Positions 41,753 through 50,060 of a stretch of 64,000 bases of DNA are shown here, one piece after another. The notes beneath the pieces are model-generated. The model made no database searches and was not told where the DNA came from. It saw only the letters and a list, made by a program, of their open reading frames with translations. The number at the start of each line of letters is the position of its first letter. Positions within the stretch are counted from its first letter, which is position 1. The position numbers and the translations under genes were made by a program. Source of the stretch: Halorubrum rutilum (GTDB lineage Archaea; Halobacteriota; Halobacteria; Halobacteriales; Haloferacaceae); assembly GCF_024494565.1 (NCBI RefSeq), contig NZ_JANHDN010000002.1:434001-498000 (forward strand). Reading direction: 5' to 3'.

Positions 41753-42365
41753 CGGTGTCGAGCCAGTTGTGGACGACCGAAACGGCGTGGTCGGCGTGGA
41801 GCAGTTTGGGCCCGACGCGCACCCGGCGCTCCGCGCGCTCGGCGAGCGCGGTCTCCTCTCGGTCGGTGAAATCGCGGTGGTCCGAGAGGACGAACACGGG
41901 GTCCTCGGGCGGCGCGGCGTCGACGAGGGGGTCGCCGTCCTCGTGGAGCTGGACGAGCGTCGGGTCGGTCGACGCACCGCCGGTGCCGGCGGTGCCGCCC
42001 GCGTCGAGCAGTCGGTCGAGGGTCGCCGTCAGCCCCATCCGGCGGAGCTCGACGCCGGGCGAGACGTCGGCGGGCATGTGCCCGATCGCGTCGGGCTTCG
42101 CGGCGAGCGCGTCGCGGATCCGGGCGGCGACGTTGCGCTCGTCCGGGTGGAGGTGCCGGAGGCTGTCCGCGTCGAAGGTGACCGTGAGCGCGTCGCCGAC
42201 GACGAGGTGGACCCGCACCGCCTCGCGGATCCCGTGCGAGAGGAAGACGCCGGTCGCGACGCACCGACAGAGCAGGTCGAGCCGGCCCGCGCCCGGCAGG
42301 TCCGACAGCGAGATCGCGTCCGGGTCGGTCGGCGCCTCGTGGCCGACGACGACGAACTGGCGCAT
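41733..42365 (-). CDS. trmY: tRNA pseudouridine-54 N1-methyltransferase
   Basis: A 210-residue SPOUT methyltransferase producing m1-pseudouridine at position 54 of the tRNA T-loop, a typical archaeal modification. It opens M-R-Q-F-V-V-V-G-H-E-A-P-T (1-13), then D-L-C-R-C-V-A-T-G-V-F-L-S-H-G-I-R-type segment (about 34-50). The C-terminal knot has P-V-F-V-L-S-D-H-R-D-F (about 157-167) and V-R-V-G-P-K-L-L-H-A-D-H-A (about 184-196), ending N-W-L-D. These are TrmY hallmarks. The gene overlaps the CHY gene and is divergent from the small zinc protein. Confidence 0.92.
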   Translation of the reverse strand: MRQFVVVGHEAPTDPDAISLSDLPGAGRLDLLCRCVATGVFLSHGIREAVRVHLVVGDALTVTFDADSLRHLHPDERNVAARIRDALAAKPDAIGHMPADVSPGVELRRMGLTATLDRLLDAGGTAGTGGASTDPTLVQLHEDGDPLVDAAPPEDPVFVLSDHRDFTDREETALAERAERRVRVGPKLLHADHAVSVVHNWLDTDGYESY

Positions 42366-42416
42366 ACGGTCGGGTCGACCCGGACCCTCATAAGGCACGC
42401 GACCGGAGATCGACTC

Positions 42417-42560
42417 ATGAGCGTCGCCGGACTCTGTCAGGTGTGCGAGGCGGCGCAGGCCCGCCACGCCTGCCCGCGGTGCGGGCGCGGCGTCTGCGAC
42501 GACCACTGGAACGGGACCGTGAGCGCCTGCGCGGCGTGTACGCGGGGGCGGCAGCAGTGA
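42417..42560 (+). CDS. Small double-zinc HIT-like protein
   Basis: A 47-residue protein with eight ordered zinc ligands: Cys7, Cys10, Cys19, Cys22, Cys27, His30, Cys38 and Cys41. This is the cross-brace order of HIT-type/B-box-like zinc knuckles. Start at ATG 42417. It is divergent from trmY and separated from pyrF (minus strand) by about 30 nt. Proteins of this kind are frequent and uncharacterised in haloarchaea. A role in protein or RNA contacts is plausible only. Confidence 0.75.
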   Translation: MSVAGLCQVCEAAQARHACPRCGRGVCDDHWNGTVSACAACTRGRQQ

Positions 42561-42591
42561 GCGCCGGGACCGACGCGACCGCCGCGGGCCC

Positions 42592-43422
42592 CTACCGGTG
42601 CCGGTTCAGTCGCTTCTTGAGCCGCTTCGCCGCGTCGCCGGCGGCGCCGAAGTAGGTCGCCTCGTCGCCCGGGCGGCTCGACTCCTCGCCGGCGAAGATG
42701 ATCCCGCGCGAGGAGTTGACGAGCCCCACGTCGACGGCGGCGTCCGGGCGGTCGGCGAGCCCGTGCTCGACCGCGGCCTCCGAGTCGCCGCCCTGCGCGC
42801 CGACGCCGGGGACGAGGAAGGGAATTTCGGGGACGACCTCGCGGACCTCGGCCAGCTCCTCGGGCGCGGTCGCGCCGACCACGAGCCCGACGTTGTCGTT
42901 CCCGTTCCACACGTCCGCGAGCGCCGCGACGCGCTCGTAGAGGGGTTCGCCGGAGGCGAGCTCGAGGTCCTGGAGGTCGCTGCCGCCCGGGTTCGAGGTG
43001 CGACAGAGGACGAAGACGCCCTTCTCCGCGCGGTCGAGGAACGGCTGGAGGGAGTCGCGGCCGAGGTAGGGGTTCACGGTGATCGCGTCGGCGTCGTCGA
43101 GCGCCGCGGCGTAGCGCCGCGTCGTGTTGCCGATGTCGGCGCGCTTCGCGTCGAGGAGGACCGGGACGTCCTTGCCGTGGGCGTAGGCGATCGTCTCTCG
43201 GAGCGCGCGCCAGCCGTCGGCGTCCTCGTAGAAGGCGGCGTTCGGCTTGTAGCAGGCCGCGTGCTCGTGGGTCGCGTCAATGATTCGGCGGTTGAACGCC
43301 CAGCGCGGCAGGTCCGCGTCGGCGACGAACTCGGGAAGCCGGCTCGGGTCCGGGTCGAGCCCGACCGAGACGACGCTGTCCGTCGACTCGATCCGGGCCG
43401 CGAGGGTCTCGAAGAAGCGCAT
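42592..43422 (-). CDS. pyrF: Orotidine-5'-phosphate decarboxylase
   Basis: A 276-residue OMPDC of the longer (type 2) class, catalysing OMP to UMP in pyrimidine synthesis. Catalytic tetrad region V-L-L-D-A-K-R-A-D-I-G-N-T (about 88-100) with Asp-Lys-Asp, N-terminal S-V-G-L-D-P-D-P (about 18-25) with the substrate-binding Asp, and the C-terminal S-R-G-I-I-F-A (about 240-246) with the phosphate-binding Arg are all present. The ATG at 43422 gives M-R-F-F-E-T-L. The two genes upstream on the same strand encode a methyltransferase and a cysteine-containing protein; no other pyrimidine gene is in the window. Confidence 0.95.
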   Translation of the reverse strand: MRFFETLAARIESTDSVVSVGLDPDPSRLPEFVADADLPRWAFNRRIIDATHEHAACYKPNAAFYEDADGWRALRETIAYAHGKDVPVLLDAKRADIGNTTRRYAAALDDADAITVNPYLGRDSLQPFLDRAEKGVFVLCRTSNPGGSDLQDLELASGEPLYERVAALADVWNGNDNVGLVVGATAPEELAEVREVVPEIPFLVPGVGAQGGDSEAAVEHGLADRPDAAVDVGLVNSSRGIIFAGEESSRPGDEATYFGAAGDAAKRLKKRLNRHR

Positions 43423-43499
43423 GCCGCCCACTGCGTTCGGGGGCGCGCTAAACGTTGCGTTCCGCCCGCGTCTCGTCCGCCCCGGTCGGCGGCGCTCAG

Positions 43500-44273
43500 T
43501 CACTCGCGGCGGTCGCCCGAACTCCCGTGCCCGGCGCGCACCGTGATCGTCCCGAACAGGTACCGCTCCTCGCTCACGGTCCCCGTCCGGTCCGCGAGCG
43601 CCCGCCCCGCCGCCGCCGTCCGCGCGTCCAACCGTTCGAGCGGGTCGTCCGAGTCCAGGTCGAACAGCCGCCCGTTCAGTCGGGCGAACGCGGCGAGGGC
43701 GGCGTTCGCGGGGCGGCTCCCTCGGGGCGCGAACGCCGCGACGACGACGCCGTCGGCCAGGTCGCACCAGTCGCTCACGACCGCGTACGGGTCCGGGAAC
43801 AGCGACGTGACGAACGTCGCGAGCACCGCGTCGGCCGACCGGACCGGCGGGTCGGTCGCGTCGCCCCGCACGAACGCGACGTTCTCCCACCCGCGACGCT
43901 CCGCCAGCCCCCGCGCCCGGTCGAGCATCGCGCCGGTGATGTCGACGCCGACGACGCGCCCGGTCGGGCCCACGGCCTCTCGAAGGGCGGGGGCGTTGAC
44001 GCCGGGCCCGCAGCCGAACTCGACGACCGTGTCGCCCGGGTCGAGGTCGAGCGCGCGGACGCAGCCCGCCCGCACGCCCCCGACCGAGGCGGTCGCCCGC
44101 GCGAACCAGTCGTAGACCCGCGCCCACGCGCCGTAGCCGCGCTGGATCCGGCGTGCGACGCGCTCGTCGTCGGCCGCCGCGGGAGGATCGCCGCCCGGGC
44201 GCGCCTCGCCCGTCCCCGCGGCCGACCTCGACGCCGCCGACCGCGACCGCGGGCGCCGACGGTCCCGGGTCAC
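43500..44273 (-). CDS. Class I SAM-dependent methyltransferase
   Basis: A 257-residue methyltransferase. After an Arg/Ser-rich N-terminus (about 1-30), the domain has V-V-E-F-G-C-G-P-G-V-N (about 82-92, motif I), V-V-G-V-D-I-T-G-A-M-L (about 105-115, motif II acid) and V-R-G-D-A-T near 135. This resembles UbiE/MenG and phosphatidyl-type methyltransferases. The GTG start at 44273 overlaps the TGA of the upstream gene (GTGA), so the two are one unit; the longer frame up to 44351 is the shadow of that gene. Substrate unknown; menaquinone, lipid or protein are all possible. Confidence 0.85.
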   Translation of the reverse strand: MTRDRRRPRSRSAASRSAAGTGEARPGGDPPAAADDERVARRIQRGYGAWARVYDWFARATASVGGVRAGCVRALDLDPGDTVVEFGCGPGVNAPALREAVGPTGRVVGVDITGAMLDRARGLAERRGWENVAFVRGDATDPPVRSADAVLATFVTSLFPDPYAVVSDWCDLADGVVVAAFAPRGSRPANAALAAFARLNGRLFDLDSDDPLERLDARTAAAGRALADRTGTVSEERYLFGTITVRAGHGSSGDRRE

Positions 44274-45067
44274 GACCGGGCGCGGACCGCGGCGGGGGGC
44301 GTCTTCGGCCACCACAGCTCCGGGCCGTCGCGCGCGACGGTGGAGTAACACCGCTCGCTCCCGTCGCAGTCCCGCGGCCGCTGGTAGTCGATCCCCCGCT
44401 CCGCGAGGTACGTCACGTAGCCGTCGTCGACGCGGTCAAGCTTCTCGTGACACACCCACTTCTCGCCGTAGATCCGGGCCCCCACCCCGCGGTACGGACA
44501 GGTGAACTCCGTCCGCTCGGCACCGGCCTCGCTCCCGGTCTCGTCGATGTCGACGCCCACCGACCGGTACGCCAGCCGGAGCCGCCGAACGACCCGCTTC
44601 GGCGACGACGCGCCGAGGAAGAGCCCGTGCGCGAGTACGTAGCCGAAGTCGTGAAGCAGCCGCTCGAACCGCGTCAGGTCGTCCGGGTCGTCGTCGAGGG
44701 CCGACCGCACCGTCGCGTACCAGCCCGCGATCGCCGCCACCTCGTCGGCCGCCTCGTCGGCCGCCGCGAGCGCCCGGCGCTTCGCCGGGAGCGGCGCGGC
44801 GCCGTCGGAGAGCCGGAACGACGGCACCGCCTCGACGTGTTCGAGCACGTCTTCGCGGAGGATCTCGCCGTCGGCGTACCGCTCGGTCAGCGCCCCGAGC
44901 TCCGGGTACCACTCGCGCGTCAGCCTGCCGTACGTCCCGTCGAGGAGGTCGTCGACGCGGTCGAGGGGGTCGCCGTCGGCGCCCGAGCGGTTCGCCCCGT
45001 CGCCCTCTGCCGCCGCGGGGAACGATTCGACGACCCGCCGCAGTTCGGCCGGGTCCGGTCCTGCCAT
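44270..45067 (-). CDS. Uncharacterised protein with a C-terminal cysteine motif
   Basis: A 265-residue soluble protein with a mostly helical acidic N-terminal part (about 1-170). The C-terminal domain has four cysteines in the order F-T-C-P-Y-R-G-V-G (about 190), W-V-C-H-E-K-L (about 206), R-D-C-D-G-S-E (about 233) and E-R-C-Y-S (about 240), with Tyr, Arg and His nearby. Four Cys in a compact region are compatible with an [4Fe-4S] or zinc site; spacing does not match a family I know. It is coupled to the methyltransferase downstream by a 4-nt overlap, so a shared pathway is likely. I assign no function. Confidence 0.7.
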   Translation of the reverse strand: MAGPDPAELRRVVESFPAAAEGDGANRSGADGDPLDRVDDLLDGTYGRLTREWYPELGALTERYADGEILREDVLEHVEAVPSFRLSDGAAPLPAKRRALAAADEAADEVAAIAGWYATVRSALDDDPDDLTRFERLLHDFGYVLAHGLFLGASSPKRVVRRLRLAYRSVGVDIDETGSEAGAERTEFTCPYRGVGARIYGEKWVCHEKLDRVDDGYVTYLAERGIDYQRPRDCDGSERCYSTVARDGPELWWPKTPPAAVRARS

Positions 45068-45139
45068 GGTGTCACGTGGCGGGCGACGGACTTGAATCCG
45101 GAGGTCGCCGGGCCAGCTCCGTCCCCGCCGCCGCCCGAG

Positions 45140-46774
45140 CTACCGCAGGCCGACCCGCTCTTTCAGCCGCCGCACCCCCCGGCTCGCCCGCCGCCCGAGC
45201 GCGGTCGCCGCGAACGCGCCGCGGACGAACCAGTCGGTGGGGATCCGGTCGGGGAAGCCGAGCGGGCCGACGCGCGATACCCCCACCGTCCGCGACTCCG
45301 CGTACCGCCGGATCCCCTCGGGGCCGTGGCGGCGGCCGAGCCCCGAGTCGCCGACCCCGCCCATCGGCGCGTCGACAGCCCCCCACGTCGCGAGGAAGCC
45401 GTCGTTGACGTTGACGGTGCCGCAGTCGACCTCGCGGGCGACCCGGGCGCCCCGCTCGCGGTCGGCGGTCCACACGCTCGCGTTGAGCCCGTACGGCGAG
45501 TCGTTGGCGGCGGCGACCGCCGCGGCCTCGTCCGGGACCGGCGTCACGACGACCACCGGGCCGAACGTCTCCTCGCAGGCGACCGTCGCGTCCGGCTCGA
45601 CGCCCGTCAGGACCGTCGGCTCGTAGCAGTACGGCGCCACGTCCGGGCGGTGACGCCCCCCGGTCTTGACGGTCGCGCCCGCCTCCCGGGCCGACGCCAC
45701 GTGGCCCCGGACGCGGTCGAGCTGGTCGGCGTCGATCAGCGAGCCGAGGTCGGCGTCGTAGTCGTAGCCGGTGCCGAGCGCGATCGCCTCCGTCTCCCGG
45801 ACGAAGGCGTCGAGGAACGGCTCGTAGGCGGGCTCCTCGACGTAGATCCGCTCGGCCGAGAGGCAGAGCTGGCCGGCGTTCGAGAAGCAGGCGTCGACCG
45901 CGCCGCGGGCCGCCTCGTCGACGTCGGCGTCGCCGAGCACGACGAGGGGGTTGTTGCCGCCGAGCTCCAGCGAGCAGCCGATCAGGTTCCGCCCCGCGCG
46001 CTCGGCGACGGTCCGACCGGTCTCCGTGCTCCCGGTGAACGCGACGTAGTCGACCGCGTCGATCAGGGCGGGCCCGACCGTCGCCCCCTCGCCCGTGACG
46101 ACCTGGAAGAGGTCGTCGGGGAGCCCGGCGATCTCCAGCAGCTCCGAGAGCGCGAGCGCCCCGTACGGCGTCTTCTCGTCGGGCTTGCAGACGACCGGGT
46201 CGCCCGCGGCGAGCGCCGGGAGCGCGTCCGCCATCGACAGCGTCAGCGGGTAGTTCCACGGCGAGATCACGCCGACGACGCCGACCGGGTCGTACGTGAC
46301 CGTCGCGGTCGAGAGCCCCGGAACGGCCCCGCGCCGGCGCTCGTCGGCGAGCGCGCCGGGCGCCTCGTCCGCGAGGTACGCGCAGCCGGCCGGCACGTCG
46401 AACAGCTCCTCGACCGCCGTCCGGCGCGACTTCCCGGTCTCCAGCTGGAGGAGGTCGAGGAGCTCCTCGCGGCGGTCGAGCACGAGGTCGCCGAACCGGT
46501 CGATCACGGCCGCGCGCTCGGTCGGGGGGGTCTCGGCCCACTCGGCCTGCGCCGCCCGGGCGCGCTCGACCGCGGCGGCGACGTCGTCGCCGTCGCAGTC
46601 CGGGACCGAACCGATCCGCTCGGTCGTCGCCGGCGCGAACACGTCGACGGCGGCGTCTAACGGGTCGCTCTCGCCGGGCGCCGCGCGGCGCACGCGCTCG
46701 GCGAGGTCGTCGAGCCGTCGGGTCGAGAGGTGCGGCGCGTCGGCGAGCGCGGTGGGCGGATCTGTCGGGGGCAT
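45140..46774 (-). CDS. Aldehyde dehydrogenase, succinate-semialdehyde dehydrogenase type
   Basis: A 544-residue NAD(P)-dependent aldehyde dehydrogenase. Catalytic set: G-V-I-S-P-W-N-Y-P-L (about 172-181, nucleotide-side Asn), L-E-L-G-G-N-N-P near 268-275 (general base Glu) and the nucleophile Cys in N-A-G-Q-L-C-L-S near 301-308. The C-terminal F-G-P-V-V-V-V and F-L-A-T-W-G-A-V-D-A-P-M-G-G segments fit the SSADH-like branch often annotated in haloarchaea. It ends with an unusual basic tail (R-R-A-S-R-G-V-R-R-L-K) that may be a membrane or protein contact. The substrate is not fixed by sequence. Confidence 0.88.
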   Translation of the reverse strand: MPPTDPPTALADAPHLSTRRLDDLAERVRRAAPGESDPLDAAVDVFAPATTERIGSVPDCDGDDVAAAVERARAAQAEWAETPPTERAAVIDRFGDLVLDRREELLDLLQLETGKSRRTAVEELFDVPAGCAYLADEAPGALADERRRGAVPGLSTATVTYDPVGVVGVISPWNYPLTLSMADALPALAAGDPVVCKPDEKTPYGALALSELLEIAGLPDDLFQVVTGEGATVGPALIDAVDYVAFTGSTETGRTVAERAGRNLIGCSLELGGNNPLVVLGDADVDEAARGAVDACFSNAGQLCLSAERIYVEEPAYEPFLDAFVRETEAIALGTGYDYDADLGSLIDADQLDRVRGHVASAREAGATVKTGGRHRPDVAPYCYEPTVLTGVEPDATVACEETFGPVVVVTPVPDEAAAVAAANDSPYGLNASVWTADRERGARVAREVDCGTVNVNDGFLATWGAVDAPMGGVGDSGLGRRHGPEGIRRYAESRTVGVSRVGPLGFPDRIPTDWFVRGAFAATALGRRASRGVRRLKERVGLR

Positions 46775-46900
46775 TGGACGCTTCGTGGGAGGGCCGGGGG
46801 CCGGAAAGCGGTGCCGGTGGACGGGCCCGACGCGCTCGCCGATCGGGTCGAGAGCGCGAGCAACCGTAGCACCTAACCTCGCGCCACTCCCACGTCCCGT

Positions 46901-48052
46901 ATGCGCATCGACCCGTTCGGCCTCGAACGCTGGTTCGCGGAGTACGAGCACGAGGCCGACATCATGCTGGCCGAGAGCGGGATCCGGTCGCTGGACGCGA
47001 GCCGGTTCGACCTCGACCCCGGGACGCTCGACTACGTGATCCCGACGAACGGGGACCCCGAGTTCCGCGCGGCGGTCGGCGACCGGTACGGCCGGAGCGC
47101 CGACGAGGTGCTGTTCACCTGCGGGACCCAGGAGGCGAACTTCCTGACGTTCCTCTCGCTGCTCGGTGACGCCGAGGGCCCCGACGCCGACTCGCCCGTC
47201 GGCTCCGGCACCCACGCGGTCGTCGTCACCCCGACCTACCAGGCGCTGCACGCCGTCCCGGACGCGTTCGGCGAGGTGACCCGGGTCGAGCTGGAGCCGC
47301 CGGAGTGGGAGCTCGACCCCGACGCGGTCGCGGACGCGGCCCGCGACGACACCGCCGTGATCGTCGTCAACAATCCGAACAACCCCACCGGCCGGTACCA
47401 CGACGAGGCGGCGGTGCGGGCGGTCTACGACGCCGCGGTCGATCACGACGCCTACCTCCTCTGCGACGAGGTGTACCGCCTGCTCGCCGACGACCCGCGG
47501 CCGCCGGTCGCGAGCCTCGGGTCTCACGGCATCTCGACGACGAGCCTCACGAAGGCGTACGGGCTCGCCGGCCTCCGGTTCGGCTGGGTCGCCGGCCCCG
47601 AGGCGGTCGTCGAGCGCGCCTGGCGGTGGAAGGATTACACCACCATCTCGCCGAGCCTGTTCGGCCAGCACGTCGCGAAGCAGGCGCTCGGTCGACGCGA
47701 GTCCCGGATCTTAGAGGAGAACCGCGAGCTGGCCGCGACGAACCGCGCGATCGTCGCCGACTGGCTCGACGACCGCGGCCTCGACTGGCACGACCCCGTC
47801 GGCGTCAACGGGTTCGTGACGGTCCCCGACGGCTTCGACGACGCCGAGGCGTTCTGCCGGACCGTCGTCGAGACGGAGAGCGTCGTGCTCGCGCCCGGCG
47901 GCCTGTTCGGGTTCCCGGACCGGTTCCGGATCGGGTTCGGGCTCCCGACCGAGGAGCTGGAGGAGGGCCTCCGACGGGTGAGCCGCGTGATCGAGGGCGG
48001 CGAGCGCGCCGCCGCGGGCGCGGGCGACGCCGGCGCCGACGGGGGTGCCTGA
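46901..48052 (+). CDS. Class I/II pyridoxal-phosphate aminotransferase
   Basis: A 383-residue fold-type I aminotransferase. The opening R-W-F-A-E-Y-E (about 10-16) resembles the archaeal aspartate/LL-DAP-type group. N-N-P-N-N-P-T-G-R near 159-167, D-E-V-Y-R near 190-194 and the PLP lysine in [10 protein letters not shown] near 211-220 are canonical, and G-F-V-T-V near 305 and the final R-I-G-F-G near 343-347 supply the substrate carboxylate Arg. Donor and acceptor cannot be told. The next small membrane gene starts just after its stop. Confidence 0.9.
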   Translation: MRIDPFGLERWFAEYEHEADIMLAESGIRSLDASRFDLDPGTLDYVIPTNGDPEFRAAVGDRYGRSADEVLFTCGTQEANFLTFLSLLGDAEGPDADSPVGSGTHAVVVTPTYQALHAVPDAFGEVTRVELEPPEWELDPDAVADAARDDTAVIVVNNPNNPTGRYHDEAAVRAVYDAAVDHDAYLLCDEVYRLLADDPRPPVASLGSHGISTTSLTKAYGLAGLRFGWVAGPEAVVERAWRWKDYTTISPSLFGQHVAKQALGRRESRILEENRELAATNRAIVADWLDDRGLDWHDPVGVNGFVTVPDGFDDAEAFCRTVVETESVVLAPGGLFGFPDRFRIGFGLPTEELEEGLRRVSRVIEGGERAAAGAGDAGADGGA

Positions 48053-48053
48053 G

Positions 48054-48338
48054 ATGGGGTTCTTCGAGGACCTCAAGGAGGACGTCGTCGGCTTCGTCCG
48101 CGACCCGACCGACGAGCAGAAGGCCCTGTTCGTCGCCGTCGTCGTCATGGCGATCGCCGACCGCGCGCTCTGGTGGATCGACTTCCCGTTCGTCGTCCGG
48201 ACGACGGCGGCGGTCGGGGTCGGTTTCATCGGGCTGTTCGTCGCGAGCTACCTCCTCACCGGGCGGTTCGTCCCGCCCGACGGGAACGCGGACGACGAGG
48301 ACGAGCCGGAGGAGTACGTCGACGAGATGGACCCGTAG
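48054..48338 (+). CDS. Small two-helix membrane protein
   Basis: A 94-residue protein with a cytosolic amphipathic head ([11 protein letters not shown]), two membrane helices (about 24-46 and 48-68) and an acidic C-terminal tail. The ATG at 48054 follows the aminotransferase stop by one nucleotide, whereas a GTG at 48045 would overlap it. Probably coexpressed with that gene. No recognised domain; function unknown. Confidence 0.7.
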   Translation: MGFFEDLKEDVVGFVRDPTDEQKALFVAVVVMAIADRALWWIDFPFVVRTTAAVGVGFIGLFVASYLLTGRFVPPDGNADDEDEPEEYVDEMDP

Positions 48339-48414
48339 CCGGCCCCCGGTCGGGACGGTCTCGACCCCGGTCGAAACGGTCCCGGTCCGCCCCGCACAAC
48401 GCCGTTCCAAACCG

Positions 48415-48420
48415 TTTATA
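48415..48420 (+). promoter_or_regulatory. TATA box of the eIF5A gene
   Basis: TTTATA lies 25-30 nt before the ATG at 48445, so eIF5A and the downstream agmatinase gene can be expressed independently of the small membrane gene. Confidence 0.6.
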
Positions 48421-48444
48421 CACGCGCCGGAGAAAGTAGCGGGC

Positions 48445-48822
48445 ATGCCGCGAGAGCAGAAGCAGGTTCGCGAACTCCAGGAGGGCAGCTACGTGATGAT
48501 GGACAGTTCGCCCTGCAAGATCAACCACTACAGCACAGCGAAACCCGGGAAACACGGCAGCGCCAAGGCGCGCGTCGAGGGCAAGGGCGTCTTCGACGAC
48601 AAGAAGCGCTCGCTCTCCCAGCCGGTCGACGCGAAGGTCTGGGTCCCGATCATCCAGCGGAAGCAGGGACAGGTCGTCTCCGTCTCGGGGAACGACGCGC
48701 AGGTCATGGACCTCGACACCTACGAGACGTTCACGATGCGCATCCCCGAGGGCGAGGACTTCTCGTCTGACGACAACATCGAGTACCTCGAGTACGAGGG
48801 CCAGCGCAAGGTCGTCGGGTAG
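48445..48822 (+). CDS. eif5A: Translation initiation/elongation factor 5A
   Basis: A 125-residue aIF5A, the ribosome factor that relieves stalling at proline-rich sequences. The modified lysine is Lys36 in A-K-P-G-K-H-G (about 32-38), the universal hypusination loop. The second OB domain ends Y-L-E-Y-E-G-Q. In halophiles the residue is made as deoxyhypusine using agmatine-derived chemistry, which fits the agmatinase gene starting 8 nt after this stop. A clear TATA box lies upstream. Very secure identification. Confidence 0.97.
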   Translation: MPREQKQVRELQEGSYVMMDSSPCKINHYSTAKPGKHGSAKARVEGKGVFDDKKRSLSQPVDAKVWVPIIQRKQGQVVSVSGNDAQVMDLDTYETFTMRIPEGEDFSSDDNIEYLEYEGQRKVVG

Positions 48823-48830
48823 CTCGGGCC

Positions 48831-49661
48831 ATGTTTCCGGGAGCGACGACGGACCGCGAAGCTGCTTCGTACGTGGTCGTCGGCGCTCCCCTCGACGCCA
48901 CGACCACCTTTCAGCCGGGCACCCGGTTCGGACCGGACCGGGTCCGGCGATTCGCCGAGACCTACGACGATTACGACCGCAGGACGGACAGCGACTTCTC
49001 CGCGCTCGGCGTCCACGACGCCGGCGACGTGCGACCGTGGGACGACGTCGAAGCGTACCTCGACCACCTCGCCGCCGAGCTCCGGAGCGTCGCCCTCGAC
49101 GGCGCCGTCCCGCTCCTCGTCGGCGGCGAGCACACCGTCACCTACGCCGGCGTCGACGCGGTCGACCCCGACGTCCTGGTCGTCTGCGACGCCCATCTCG
49201 ACCTCCGGGACGCGTACGACGGCACCCCGTGGAGCCACGCCTGCGCGACGCGTCGATGTCTCGACGACCTCGGCGTCGACCGCGCCGTGATCGTCGGCGC
49301 GCGCACCGGTTCCGAGGCGGAGTGGGACCGCGCCGCGGAGGCCGATGTCGAAGTCGTGTCGCCCGAAGAGGCGCGCGACTGGATCGACGGCGTCGACGCG
49401 GACACGTTCGGAGACGAGTCCGTCTACTGCTCGGTCGACATCGACGGGCTCGACCCCGGCTTCGCGCCGGGGACGGGGACCATGGAGCCGTTCGGGCTCG
49501 CCCCGCGCGAGGTCCGCGACCTCGTGCGCGCCGTCGCGCCGCGCGCCGACGGCGTCGACGTCGTCGAGGTGAACGACCGCGACGACGGCCAGGCCGCGGC
49601 GCTGGCCGGAAAGCTCCTCCGGGAGTTCGTGCGGGCCCGCGCGACGGCCGAGGGCGGCTGA
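48831..49661 (+). CDS. speB: Agmatinase (ureohydrolase family)
   Basis: A 276-residue arginase/agmatinase-fold enzyme hydrolysing agmatine to putrescine and urea. Metal ligands occur in order: H in G-G-E-H-T (about 99-103), D-A-H-L-D-L-R-D (about 122-129) and S-V-D-I-D-G-L-D-P (about 203-211). The agmatinase-type S-V-D-I-D and P-G-T-G near 216-219 favour agmatinase over arginase, but an arginase or related aminobutyrase activity cannot be excluded. It is 8 nt downstream of eIF5A on the same strand, as in other haloarchaea where agmatinase is needed for deoxyhypusine formation. Confidence 0.92.
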   Translation: MFPGATTDREAASYVVVGAPLDATTTFQPGTRFGPDRVRRFAETYDDYDRRTDSDFSALGVHDAGDVRPWDDVEAYLDHLAAELRSVALDGAVPLLVGGEHTVTYAGVDAVDPDVLVVCDAHLDLRDAYDGTPWSHACATRRCLDDLGVDRAVIVGARTGSEAEWDRAAEADVEVVSPEEARDWIDGVDADTFGDESVYCSVDIDGLDPGFAPGTGTMEPFGLAPREVRDLVRAVAPRADGVDVVEVNDRDDGQAAALAGKLLREFVRARATAEGG

Positions 49662-49704
49662 TACCCCGCCGTCGGCCGCTCACGACGGCTTCGGGGCCGA
49701 CTAC

Positions 49705-49956
49705 CTACGACAGCTCCGTGAGCCGACCCCGGGCCGCGGTGACGGCCTCCATCGCGTCGATCCACTCGCGCGGGTCCGTACACCAGATGCGGTCGCCCTC
49801 GACGCTGACGCAGAACACGGAGTCGGTCGAGGGCGAGAGGGTCACCCCGTCGACGTCGGGCCGGTCGCCGAGGTACGAGTCGATCAGGCGTCGGGCGGTC
49901 TCCGCCTCCGGCCGGAGGCGGCTGCCGGCGGCGTACTCGATAGCTATCTCTGCCAT
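49705..49956 (-). CDS. Rdx/SelW-like thioredoxin-fold protein lacking the CxxC
   Basis: An 83-residue protein with the fold order of the Rdx/selenoprotein-W family: strand I-A-I-E-Y (about 4-8), helix (A-E-T-A-R-R-L-I-D-S-Y-L), strand G-V-T-L-S-P-S-T-D-S-V-F-C-V-S-V (about 37-52), D-R-I-W (about 56-59) and the terminal helix. Where Rdx proteins carry C-x-x-C right after strand 1, this has A-A-G-S, so redox activity by that motif is absent. Cys49 and Cys60 remain. A TATA-like GTTATTAATC lies about 27 nt upstream. Assignment is by fold pattern and is tentative. Confidence 0.55.
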   Translation of the reverse strand: MAEIAIEYAAGSRLRPEAETARRLIDSYLGDRPDVDGVTLSPSTDSVFCVSVEGDRIWCTDPREWIDAMEAVTAARGRLTELS

Positions 49957-50060
49957 ACCGATCGCTAAGAACTACATGATTAATAACCACTGTTTTCTGG
50001 CAGGGATTGCGGCGTTCGCGGACCGGTATCGCCGCCACCCCGGTCGGCGACGCGACCGAC

